From positions 259,671 through 323,670 of the forward strand of contig DASXEB010000019.1 of assembly GCA_036490335.1 (NCBI GenBank): a stretch of DNA of 64,000 bases, written 5' to 3'. Shown here piece after piece: positions 10,201 through 16,657 of this stretch (position 1 is the stretch's first letter; the number at the start of each line of letters is the position of its first letter). The notes beneath the pieces are model-generated. The model did not search any database and had not been told where the DNA came from. It saw only the letters and a list, made by a program, of their open reading frames with translations. The translations under genes were made by a program, and so were the position numbers. The DNA comes from Palsa-1392 sp036490335 (GTDB taxonomy: Bacteria > Verrucomicrobiota > Verrucomicrobiia > Chthoniobacterales > UBA10450).

Positions 10201-10349
10201 TGATTGCGCATCGGTTGAGCACGATCCGCGAGGCGGACTCGATCGTTGTCCTCGAAAAAGGCTCGGTCGCCGAGGTCGGCAATCACGATGAGCTGATGGC
10301 GCAGCGCGGGCTCTATTTTTATCTCTCCAGCCAGCAGCTCGGAATTTAA
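7236..10349 (+). CDS. ABC exporter with two cNMP-binding domains and a C39 peptidase domain
   Basis: 1037 residues. Two cyclic-nucleotide-binding domains come first (~12-130 and ~140-255; FGEAALAEGGTRSATV and FGELSILNGSPRAATV are phosphate-binding cassettes). A C39 peptidase domain (~325-455) has the catalytic set intact: QIDEMDCGAAS with C337, H410 in HWEGNH, D426 in VADP. The transmembrane domain (~465-760) and nucleotide-binding domain (GRSGCGKTT, LSGGQKQR, LIFDEATSALD) follow. C39 exporters remove leaders after a Gly-Gly site during export. The cNMP domains suggest nucleotide-gated secretion, which is inference. HlyD follows, and candidate substrates lie at 12.7-13.3 kb. Confidence 0.93.
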   Translation: MKAIDDTLLRRASLFQFLPDEHFEKLRALLQEESYEFGDLIVRQGEPAESFYVLLSGRARVVKADQNGAEIVLATIKPGDSFGEAALAEGGTRSATVRCSTAVEGLRLDRADFLELAEKNPELKQHLEMTARHRALHGFLYQFSNFGRLPVPALRSLIEKLKPVEIAKGRAIIKQGDAPGAMFILEKGRARAFAQNNGSERNLAFYRDGDFFGELSILNGSPRAATVEAYSDCRLLALEPEAVRDLKRHYPEFEQLMTERLAQYQATTEARLPLDFTSEMLPAETAAHNKIAIDTDAKPIAREDGEAPFEEEGGLFRKSKKRIRKIEAIEQIDEMDCGAASLGMICRHFGRKVSLPRIRELCHTSTDGTSLKAICRAATELGLAARALKISLRNLSVMPLPAIIHWEGNHWMVLYDVQEKFVKVADPAIGLRKIPRKEFEQNWSGYAALFDYTTAFANAPESKAGFAWLLPFLAKFKVLFAQVMLLAVAITMLELLFPIFTEMVVDKVIVEKDIGLLKLILLGMGTVLFFVQASSLAQEYLLSFAAVRLDTAILDFLSRQMLALPMTYFTSRRTGDIQRRLDGARQVRQFAVQHGIGAVLALVQLIGALSLMLIYSPSLMFAFLATTPLYGGLMYFSQKVLRPLFAGVEESQGKYSSHQIDAIKGIEAVKAAAAESVFRDMMLNEFLSVSRKLFRSSFIVMTYDSVMQTIGMVSTAIFLWVGANQVMNGSLSIGGFVAFSSLTAMAYGGILRTLGVWDNLQFATVLLNRLNDVFEQEPEQGRDRSRLTPVHSLEGRIELRGVSFKYGGPEAPNILTNITLDIAPGRMVAFVGRSGCGKTTLIKLIAGLLEPTEGSILFDHVDLKSLNYRDVRRHIGMVLQENHIFNESIARNIAFGDSEPDLDRVLLAAQAAAAHDFIMRLPLGYETKIGESGLSLSGGQKQRVAIARAIYNNPPVLIFDEATSALDTESERAIQDNLTRLTAGRTTIVIAHRLSTIREADSIVVLEKGSVAEVGNHDELMAQRGLYFYLSSQQLGI

Positions 10350-10360
10350 TCTGCCTAACG

Positions 10361-11539
10361 ATGCCTAACGAACTCATGCAACGCGGCGCCGACGAAGCCG
10401 AATCGGAAATGTTGCCGCAGGATCCGCCGCCATGGTTCGTGCGCTCGATTTCGTGGCTGCTCATCTCGATGTTCGCGGTCGCGTTGCTCGTCGCGATTTT
10501 CGTCAAACTGCCCGAGACGGTGAGCTGTCCGTTTGTGCTCATCTCCAGCGGCGGCGCCGATCCGATTCAGTCGCCGCGGCTCGCCGTCGTCGCGCGCGTC
10601 GCGGTTAACGAAGGCGACAAGGTCACGAAAGGCGAACCGCTTTTTCTTTTGCGCTCGGACGAGATTCGCGATTGGGGCACGCAGCTCGGCACGCTGCAGG
10701 AAGATTTGCACATCCACGAAGACGGCCTAACGAAAAGTGACGCCGCTTACGTCGCGCAAAGCAAAATCAAGGACGCGGAAATCTCCCAGTCGCAGAGCGA
10801 AGTGGAGTTTCGGAAAAATTACGATGCGACCAGCAACCAGCTCGTCAAACGGATGGAGCGCCTCGTTAAAAGCGGCGGCATTTCCGAAATCGAAATGATC
10901 CAGCATCGGCTCGAAGCCGCGCAGGCGGACAAGGATTTGAGCGTCTCCGAGCGGACGTTGCAACAAGTGAACCTCGAGCGTGAGCAAATGGAAACCGAGC
11001 ACGCGCGATCGCGCGCGGAGAATTTGGCCGAGATCGAAAAGCTGAAGTTGCGTCTCTCCGCGCTGCAAGGCGACCTCGAAAACTCGCAGCAAAATCTGCT
11101 CGCCGTCCGCGCGCCCTACGCCGGCGTCGTCATTTCGCTCGCCCAGCGCAATGTCGGGAGCGTGGTGCAAAATGGTCAGGAACTTTGCCAGTTGTCGGCG
11201 ACCAACACGAAGCCGCGCGCGCGCCTCACCTTGAGCGAAGCCGGTCTTCCATCGCTCGCGCGCAACCAGCCGGTGCGGCTTTTTCTCGACGCGTTTCCTT
11301 ATCAACGCTACGGCGTCGTCAACGCCACGCTCGACTGGATCAGCCCGGCCGCGGTGATCTCAACGGAAGGTCCGCACTTTGTCGGGCTCGCCTCGCTCGA
11401 TCCGACGTCGCCCGGTCGTCGTCCGCTCAAGTTGCGCGTCGGTATGACCGGCGAGGCGCGGATCATGGTCGGGCAGCGGACGCTGATCGAGTACGCCTTC
11501 GAACCGATCCGTCAGTTGCGCGAAAACATGCGCGATTGA
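10361..11539 (+). CDS. HlyD-family membrane fusion protein
   Basis: Periplasmic adaptor linking the C39 ABC exporter to an outer-membrane channel. 392 residues: short cytoplasmic tail, one membrane segment (~residues 28-48), a biotinyl-lipoyl-like half (VAVNEGDKVTKGEPLFLL), a long coiled coil (~110-240), the second lipoyl half (VRAPYAGVVISLAQRNVGSVVQNG), then a beta-barrel. The ATG at 10361 lies between two GCCTAACGA motifs; ATG 10376 is an alternative start. No TolC gene is visible here. Confidence 0.92.
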   Translation: MPNELMQRGADEAESEMLPQDPPPWFVRSISWLLISMFAVALLVAIFVKLPETVSCPFVLISSGGADPIQSPRLAVVARVAVNEGDKVTKGEPLFLLRSDEIRDWGTQLGTLQEDLHIHEDGLTKSDAAYVAQSKIKDAEISQSQSEVEFRKNYDATSNQLVKRMERLVKSGGISEIEMIQHRLEAAQADKDLSVSERTLQQVNLEREQMETEHARSRAENLAEIEKLKLRLSALQGDLENSQQNLLAVRAPYAGVVISLAQRNVGSVVQNGQELCQLSATNTKPRARLTLSEAGLPSLARNQPVRLFLDAFPYQRYGVVNATLDWISPAAVISTEGPHFVGLASLDPTSPGRRPLKLRVGMTGEARIMVGQRTLIEYAFEPIRQLRENMRD

Positions 11540-11545
11540 ATCGCA

Positions 11546-12553
11546 ATGCAGCGGCCGCTTTCGAAATTTAAGGTCGAAGACCTGACGACGGCGAACGACG
11601 CGATGCTCCGCTGCCTGCGTTTGGCGAAGCTGGCGGCAAGCTCGGACGTGCCGGTGGTCTTGTTAGGCGAAACCGGGACCGGCAAAACCCTCCTCGCGCA
11701 CGCCATTCACAATTCTTCCGCGCGCGCGCAGCAGGCCTTCGTCGCCTTCAACGCCTCGGCGATGAGCGACACGCTGATCGAGAGCCAGCTTTTCGGCCAC
11801 GAACGCGGCGCGTTCACCGGCGCGCAGACGACCGTCAAAGGCAAGTTCGAACTCGCGAACAAAGGCACGCTTTTTCTCGACGAGATCGCGGACATGAGCC
11901 CGCTCGCGCAGGTGAAAATTTTGCGCGTGCTCGAGTACGGCGAATTCGAGCGCGTCGGCTCCGAGCAGATGCTGATGTGCGATGTGCGCATCATTTGCGC
12001 GACGAACTGCTCGCTGCGCGAGCGGGTGCGCGCGGGGAAATTTCGCGAGGATCTTTATCATCGGCTCAATGGCCTAACGTTGCTCATTCCGCCGCTGCGC
12101 GATCGGCTCGAAGAATTGCCCGCGCTGATTGCGGCGGAATTAAAAGCCTCAGCGCGCGGCGAAGGAAAAAAAATCACCGCGATCCATCCGGCGGCGATGG
12201 AGAAGTTGCTCGCTTACGAATGGCCGGGAAATTTGCGCGAGCTCAGTCACACTGTGCGGACGATGACTTTGTTTTGCGAAAACCGCGTCATTTTGCCGGA
12301 GCATGTTGTTTTCCCGCCCGACTTGAAAACGAGCGGCGGCGAGCAAATGGCGCCGCCGCCCGCGCCAGGCGAATCCGAAAGGGAGGCGCCGAGCGACCTT
12401 TCGCTTTCCAAGGCGGTTCGCCGGCACGTGGCCTTCGTTTACGAGCAGTCGGGCCACAATCAACGCCGGACGGCGCGGGAGCTCGGGATTTCGCGGGCGA
12501 CTCTGGCGCGACATCTGCGCAGATTGCAAAAATTGCACCAAACGGCGGACTAA
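11546..12553 (+). CDS. Sigma54-dependent activator lacking a sensor domain
   Basis: AAA+ enhancer-binding protein of 335 residues. Walker A GETGTGKT is at 41-48, the sigma54-contacting GAFTGA loop at 88-93, Walker B LFLDEIADM near 109-117, and a Fis-type helix-turn-helix occupies the last ~45 residues (RRTARELGISRATLARHLRR). Only ~20 residues precede the AAA+ domain, so there is no receiver, PAS or GAF domain. Control must come from partner proteins, expression level or ATPase inhibition. It ends the exporter operon and precedes the peptide genes, which it plausibly activates. Confidence 0.92.
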   Translation: MQRPLSKFKVEDLTTANDAMLRCLRLAKLAASSDVPVVLLGETGTGKTLLAHAIHNSSARAQQAFVAFNASAMSDTLIESQLFGHERGAFTGAQTTVKGKFELANKGTLFLDEIADMSPLAQVKILRVLEYGEFERVGSEQMLMCDVRIICATNCSLRERVRAGKFREDLYHRLNGLTLLIPPLRDRLEELPALIAAELKASARGEGKKITAIHPAAMEKLLAYEWPGNLRELSHTVRTMTLFCENRVILPEHVVFPPDLKTSGGEQMAPPPAPGESEREAPSDLSLSKAVRRHVAFVYEQSGHNQRRTARELGISRATLARHLRRLQKLHQTAD

Positions 12554-12575
12554 TTCTGTCGATGACGGCATCTTT

Positions 12576-12731
12576 ATGAGACCACTCAACCGGCCACAAA
12601 AACAGGAGGTAAAAAATATTTTTAAGAAATCTCGGCTCTTTAAAGCCTTAGTTTTTAAGCGCATAAAATATCCGATTCGCAACGCGAATCGCTTTGGCAC
12701 GCGGTTTGAGACGGTCGGGCACGAATCATGA
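12576..12731 (+). CDS. Possible 51-residue basic peptide, translationally coupled
   Basis: A short ORF of 51 codons rich in Lys/Arg/Phe, in a stretch visibly more AT-rich than its surroundings. Its TGA overlaps the ATG of the next peptide gene as ATGA. No family recognised and no Gly-Gly leader motif. It could be a coupling leader or simply the 5' region of the peptide genes. Confidence 0.3.
   Translation: MRPLNRPQKQEVKNIFKKSRLFKALVFKRIKYPIRNANRFGTRFETVGHES
12695..12709 (+). promoter_or_regulatory. Weak sigma54-type -24/-12 element
   Basis: TGGCACGCGGTTTGA has the GG at -24 and correct 10-base spacing to the -12 position, but GA replaces the invariant GC. It lies 28 bp before the first peptide gene and downstream of a sigma54 activator gene. 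The predicted transcript start would leave a very short leader, so this is weak. Confidence 0.25.
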
Positions 12732-12934
12732 TTAAGAGGTTTGCGAACGTGAGTACGCCGAAGACAAAAAAGACTGCGCCCGCCGCGGAATCCTCGATTC
12801 CAAAGCCAAGGCGCGGAAAAGAAAAGTTGATCCAGCTCGATGATCTGATCCCAAAAGGAAATGTCTCGGGCGGCCGTCAACTGCTCTTCGGCGCGACTGA
12901 CATCAACCAAACAAACAACAAAAGAAAGAGATAG
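12728..12934 (+). CDS. Putative double-glycine precursor peptide 1
   Basis: 68 residues. The leader contains KLIQLDDLIPKGNVSGG (33-49), matching an L-x-DL-x-P...GG leader pattern processed by C39 peptidases. Cleavage after GG49 would release a 19-residue basic, Asn-rich core starting RQLLFG. There are no cysteines, so lanthionine or disulfide chemistry is not expected. Substrate status is inferred from position and leader. Confidence 0.65.
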   Translation: MIKRFANVSTPKTKKTAPAAESSIPKPRRGKEKLIQLDDLIPKGNVSGGRQLLFGATDINQTNNKRKR

Positions 12935-12939
12935 ATAAA

Positions 12940-13110
12940 ATGGCTACAGATAAAAACAAAAAAGAAGTGAAAGTGCGCGACCTCAAACCGTCGAAAGACG
13001 CCAAGGGCGGCGTGGGCAAGCATCAACAGGACAAAGGCCGCGGCGGCTTCCAGCAAGACAAAGGCCGCGGTGGCTTCCAACAAGACGCCGGTCGTCGGGG
13101 CTTGGCTTAA
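12940..13110 (+). CDS. Putative double-glycine precursor peptide 2 with repeated core
   Basis: 56 residues. Leader segment VRDLKPSKDAKGG is at 12-24; cleavage after GG24 leaves a 32-residue core in which DKGRGGFQQ occurs twice, followed by DAGRRG. It is Gly/Gln/Arg-rich, cationic and cysteine-free. A purine-rich AAAGAAAGAG lies upstream of the ATG. The leader is nearly identical to that of peptide 3, showing a gene family using one exporter. The exporter link is inferred from proximity and the GG site. Confidence 0.7.
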   Translation: MATDKNKKEVKVRDLKPSKDAKGGVGKHQQDKGRGGFQQDKGRGGFQQDAGRRGLA

Positions 13111-13183
13111 TCCAGGTCGCAGATCAAGTCGGTCGTGGTCCAATCCCGCGCCGGAATTCCAAAAACAAGAAAAGAAACAAACT

Positions 13184-13333
13184 ATGCCAACGAAGAAAAG
13201 CACCAAATCCGCCAGCGGCAAAAAGCCGATGCGGGATCTGAAACCGTCCAAAGATGCGAAGGGCGGCGGGCGTCATGCCGAAGTCGGCCACGGGCGCAAG
13301 AATCCCGACACCTTGCGAAAAGGCCTGAGCTAA
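13184..13333 (+). CDS. Putative double-glycine precursor peptide 3
   Basis: 49 residues. MRDLKPSKDAKGG at 16-28 shares 11 consecutive residues with peptide 2, while the cores differ completely. Cleavage after GG28 would give a 21-residue His/Gly/Arg-rich core. No cysteine. The in-frame ATG starts at 13184. A strong terminator follows at 13360, closing the peptide gene set. Confidence 0.7.
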   Translation: MPTKKSTKSASGKKPMRDLKPSKDAKGGGRHAEVGHGRKNPDTLRKGLS

Positions 13334-13359
13334 TTTCGCGACGGCGATTCAGATCGAGA

Positions 13360-13391
13360 GCCGCCGGCGGCCCATCCGCTGGCGGCTTTTT
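13360..13391 (+). terminator. Rho-independent terminator after the peptide genes
   Basis: An 11-bp GC stem with one mismatch (13360-13370 with 13376-13386), 5-base loop CCCAT, followed by TTTTT. It closes the plus-strand peptide genes before the convergent NlpC/P60 gene. Confidence 0.9.
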
Positions 13392-13450
13392 GCAGTCGTG
13401 TCGACGTTCGTTAGGCCAACGCGCGGCGCGATTCGTTAGTCGTTAGGTGA

Positions 13451-13981
13451 TCACAGACCGGCTGGATGCCGGCTTTCGAAACCGGCCGGCGGCCGATATT
13501 CGATGTGCCAGCGGGGCGCGTAACGATCGCGGCCATTCGTCCATGCCGTTGTGTCGAGGCGCAGTCCCGCGATGACGGCGAAGGCGTGACCGTTGCGCGC
13601 GTAAACCGTGATCCATTTTCCATGGCCTTCCTTGCCGTAGCGGAGCAGATCGGTCGAGTTCAGCGGCATTTTGATCAATCCCGCGGCCGCGAGCGCGAAC
13701 GAAACCGTGCCCGAACAATCGTAGCCGCTGTCCTGAAATGAGCGGTGGCCGCCGCCGTAGCGATAGGGACGTTTTCGCAATTGGTTCGCCGCCCAGATTG
13801 CGCGCTTCACCGGCAGCGGAGCTTTCTCCGGCGCGCAGGCGATGCTGCCGCGCAACTGCGCGACTTTTCCCGGGACGGTCGGCCCGCGCGTCGGAAAAGG
13901 ATCGGCGCGGACTCCCTGCGTTGTGATGAAAAAAATTAAACTGAAAAAAACGCCAGCGCGCCGCGACAACTTCATCCTCAC
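13451..13981 (-). CDS. Secreted NlpC/P60-type peptidoglycan hydrolase
   Basis: 176 residues with a signal peptide (cleavage near GVRA-DP). The catalytic Cys is in DSGYDCSGTVSFALAAAG and the probable catalytic His in ARNGHAFAVIAG, in the order of NlpC/P60 Cys-His papain-like endopeptidases that cleave stem peptides in the cell wall. The preceding YRYGGGHRSF resembles the family's PYxWGG segment. It lies alone between the peptide cluster and polX, so involvement in peptide secretion cannot be claimed. GTTAG motif copies lie just past its 3' end. Confidence 0.85.
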   Translation of the reverse strand: MRMKLSRRAGVFFSLIFFITTQGVRADPFPTRGPTVPGKVAQLRGSIACAPEKAPLPVKRAIWAANQLRKRPYRYGGGHRSFQDSGYDCSGTVSFALAAAGLIKMPLNSTDLLRYGKEGHGKWITVYARNGHAFAVIAGLRLDTTAWTNGRDRYAPRWHIEYRPPAGFESRHPAGL

Positions 13982-14080
13982 TCGTTAAGCCCAAATCGTG
14001 CCAGCAGGCCCGACTGCGCTCATGAAGGCGCATTTCATCGACGCGATCACGATTTCGCGCAACATTTTCCTGTGCCCGCG

Positions 14081-15832
14081 ATGACCAAGGAACAAATCGT
14101 CGATGTCCTCGAGACAATCGCGACGCTGCTCGAATTGCAGGAGGAAAACCCGTTCAAGATTCGCGCCTACACGAACGCCGCGCGCTCGATCGAGACCTGG
14201 GGCGGGAATTTGCGCGAGCACGCGGACGAAAATCGGCTCGAGGAAATTCCCGGCGTCGGCAAGGCGATCGCGGGCAAGATTTCCGAGCTTGCGCTGACCG
14301 GCTCATGCAAATTTTACGACGAACTGTGCGCCCAATTTCCGGCCGGCATTCTCGATCTCTTCTCGCTCCCGGGTTTGGGCGCGAAAAAGATCAAGGCGCT
14401 TTACGAAAAGCTCGGCGTCGGCTCGATCGCCGACCTCGCGCAGGCCTGCGCCGCCGGTCGCGTCGCCGAGCTGACCGGCTTTGGAAAAACAACTCAGGAT
14501 CGCCTCGCGAAAACGATCGCCGATCGCGAAAAGCATGTCGGCAGCTTTTCGTTAGGCGCGGTCGCGGCCGAAGCGGAGCAGTTGCGCGAAGATTTGCGGC
14601 AGCTCCCGGACGCGCTTCACGTTTGCATCGCGGGAAGCTACCGGCGGCGGAAGGAAATCGTGCGCGATCTTGACTTCATCGTTGCGACGAAAAATCCCGA
14701 CGACGTCACCGATGCATTCGTTAGGCACGAACTGGTCGAGAGCGTGAGGGCGCGCGGCGCGACGAAGACAACCGTGCGTTTGCGCTCCGGAATTCAGGCC
14801 GACCTTCGCGTCGTGAGCGCGGCGGAATATCCCTTCGCGCTCGGTTATTTCACCGGAAGCAAGGAGCACAACATCGTGCTGCGCAATCGCGCCCTGCAAC
14901 GCGGCTGGACCTTGAATGAATATCGACTCGCTCCTGCCGCGGAAGGTGCGAAGAAAAAGCGGCCCGCCCAAGAGATCCCGCTCGTCCGCGATGAAGCAGA
15001 ATTGTACCGCGCGCTTGGTCTCGATTTTGTGCCGCCGGAGTTGCGCGAAAATTGCGGCGAGATCGAAGCCGCCGCTGCGGGCAGGCTGCCGCGCCTGCTC
15101 GAGCCGGAAAACTTGCGCGGCACTTTTCACTGCCACACGAGCGCGAGCGACGGCCGCAACTCGCTCGAGGAAATGGCCGCGGCCGCGCAGGACCTCGGCC
15201 TGCAATATCTCGGCATCGCCGACCACAGCCGCAGCTCGATCCAGGCCGGCGGTCTCGACCAGGCGCGGCTGCGCGCGCAAGGCGCGGCGATTCGCAAGCT
15301 GAACAAAAGCTTCGACGGCTTCCGTCTTTTTGCCGGCGTCGAATGCGACATCCTGCGCGACGGCTCGCTCGATTTCGACGACGAAACGTTAGGCGAACTC
15401 GACTTCGTCGTCGCGTCGGTGCATTCGGCCTTTCAATTGCCGGAAGCGGAGATGACGAAGCGCATCATTCGCGCGATCAGCAATCCGTTTGTCACCATGC
15501 TCGCGCATCCGACCGGCCGGCTTTTGCTCAAGCGCAACGGTTACGCCGTCGACATTCCCGCGATCCTCGCCGCCGCGGCTGCGACCGGCACTTGGATCGA
15601 GATCAACGCCGCGCCGAAACGCCTCGAGCTCGACTGGCGCTGGTGGCCGCGCGCGAAGGAAAAGGGAGTGAAGTGCGTGATCAATCCCGACGCGCACGGA
15701 GTGGAGCGGCTTCAGGAATTGTGGTTCGGCGTCGGCGTCGCGCGCAAAGGCTGGCTGACGAAGGACGACGTCGTGAACACCCTGCCGCTGGGCAAAATCG
15801 AGCGCGAGCTGCAGCGCAAGCGCGGTCGTTAG
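14081..15832 (+). CDS. polX: DNA polymerase/3'-5' exonuclease PolX
   Basis: Family X repair polymerase fused to a PHP phosphoesterase, about 583 residues, usual for bacterial PolX. Order: helix-hairpin-helix 8-kDa domain (EIPGVGKAIAGKI; SLPGLGAKKIKALYEKLG), nucleotidyltransferase with GSYRRRKEIVRDLDFIV, then PHP domain with GTFHCHTSASDGRNS and GIADHSRSS metal ligands. It acts in base-excision and gap repair. The ATG at 14081 is chosen over an in-frame GTG at 14072; neither has a clear Shine-Dalgarno. The stop TAG lies inside the motif GTTAGGC, which also provides the TAA of the convergent gene. Confidence 0.95.
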   Translation: MTKEQIVDVLETIATLLELQEENPFKIRAYTNAARSIETWGGNLREHADENRLEEIPGVGKAIAGKISELALTGSCKFYDELCAQFPAGILDLFSLPGLGAKKIKALYEKLGVGSIADLAQACAAGRVAELTGFGKTTQDRLAKTIADREKHVGSFSLGAVAAEAEQLREDLRQLPDALHVCIAGSYRRRKEIVRDLDFIVATKNPDDVTDAFVRHELVESVRARGATKTTVRLRSGIQADLRVVSAAEYPFALGYFTGSKEHNIVLRNRALQRGWTLNEYRLAPAAEGAKKKRPAQEIPLVRDEAELYRALGLDFVPPELRENCGEIEAAAAGRLPRLLEPENLRGTFHCHTSASDGRNSLEEMAAAAQDLGLQYLGIADHSRSSIQAGGLDQARLRAQGAAIRKLNKSFDGFRLFAGVECDILRDGSLDFDDETLGELDFVVASVHSAFQLPEAEMTKRIIRAISNPFVTMLAHPTGRLLLKRNGYAVDIPAILAAAAATGTWIEINAAPKRLELDWRWWPRAKEKGVKCVINPDAHGVERLQELWFGVGVARKGWLTKDDVVNTLPLGKIERELQRKRGR

Positions 15833-15834
15833 GC
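15826..15834. repeat. Motif copy giving stop codons to two convergent genes
   Basis: A single TCGTTAGGC contains TAG for polX on the plus strand and TAA for the arginine dihydrolase-like gene on the minus strand; the two genes overlap by 4 bp inside it. Confidence 0.9.
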
Positions 15835-16638
15835 AACGGTTTCGCGTTGGGGCAGGAACATGGTCAGACATTTGCAGGCGCCGCCGGCTTTGAGGAATTC
15901 CGACATCGGCAGCGGATGACAATGGAAGCCGCGGTCGCCTAACGACTCCATCAATCGCGGCGCGCCTTCCGGGAGGACGACGTCGCGCTCGAGCACGACC
16001 GCGTTACAGGAGAAATGCGCCGCTTCCTCCTCGACCACCTCGATCAGGTTCGGGACGTGGTCGTGGATCGTGCGCTGGCCGTATTCGTCGAAGGCCGCCG
16101 GGAACCAGACCGCGCCGCCATCGGTCAGCGGACAGAAGCAGGTGTCGAGATGATAAAAGCGCGGATCGACCAGCTCGACCGAGATGACGAGGCACTTCAA
16201 CATTTCGCCGACAGTGCGGTGCGCGACGACGTCGGAGCGAAACTTGTAGCCGCAGAAAAGCGCGTCGCCGGCGAAGAGCGCGTCGCCTTCGCCTTCGAAG
16301 AATTGATCGTTAGGCAGCCAGACGACCTCGTAACCGTGCTGCGCCATCCAATCGGCAAAGAGCGGCGCTTCGCCGGCCCGTTCCGCGTGCCGAAAATTGC
16401 TCGGGATGAATTTCCTCCCGATCGTCAGGCCGGCATTGGCGGTGAAGACCATGTCGGGCAGCTTCGGCACCGGCGGGACGAGATGGATCTGGCAGCCGAG
16501 ACTGCGCAGCTTCTCGTGCAGCCCGCGCCATTGCGCCTTCACCACGGGCGTGTCGGCGCCGCGGGCGCGGCTCATCCACGGGTTGATCTCGTATTCGATG
16601 CCGTAATGGTCTGGCGGACAAAGGAGCAGTTCGCGCAT
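15829..16638 (-). CDS. Arginine dihydrolase-like amidinotransferase-fold enzyme
   Basis: 269 residues of the guanidine-modifying superfamily. Visible positions are N19 (EYEINPW), N68 (FTANAGL), H163 (RFYHLD) and C257 (GGACKCLT). This matches the N-terminal module of cyanobacterial ArgZ/AgrE, which converts arginine to ornithine with release of ammonia and CO2; dimethylarginine dimethylaminohydrolase is the alternative. The next gene upstream encodes the module that is fused C-terminally in ArgZ/AgrE, so this looks like a split version. Same strand, 19-bp gap. Confidence 0.8.
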   Translation of the reverse strand: MRELLLCPPDHYGIEYEINPWMSRARGADTPVVKAQWRGLHEKLRSLGCQIHLVPPVPKLPDMVFTANAGLTIGRKFIPSNFRHAERAGEAPLFADWMAQHGYEVVWLPNDQFFEGEGDALFAGDALFCGYKFRSDVVAHRTVGEMLKCLVISVELVDPRFYHLDTCFCPLTDGGAVWFPAAFDEYGQRTIHDHVPNLIEVVEEEAAHFSCNAVVLERDVVLPEGAPRLMESLGDRGFHCHPLPMSEFLKAGGACKCLTMFLPQRETVA

Positions 16639-16657
16639 ATTTCCCCCTAACGAATGC

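Noticed and set aside
12576..12731. Treating the 51-residue ORF as a fourth precursor peptide
   Set aside because: It has no Gly-Gly leader motif; kept only as a low-confidence coupled ORF.
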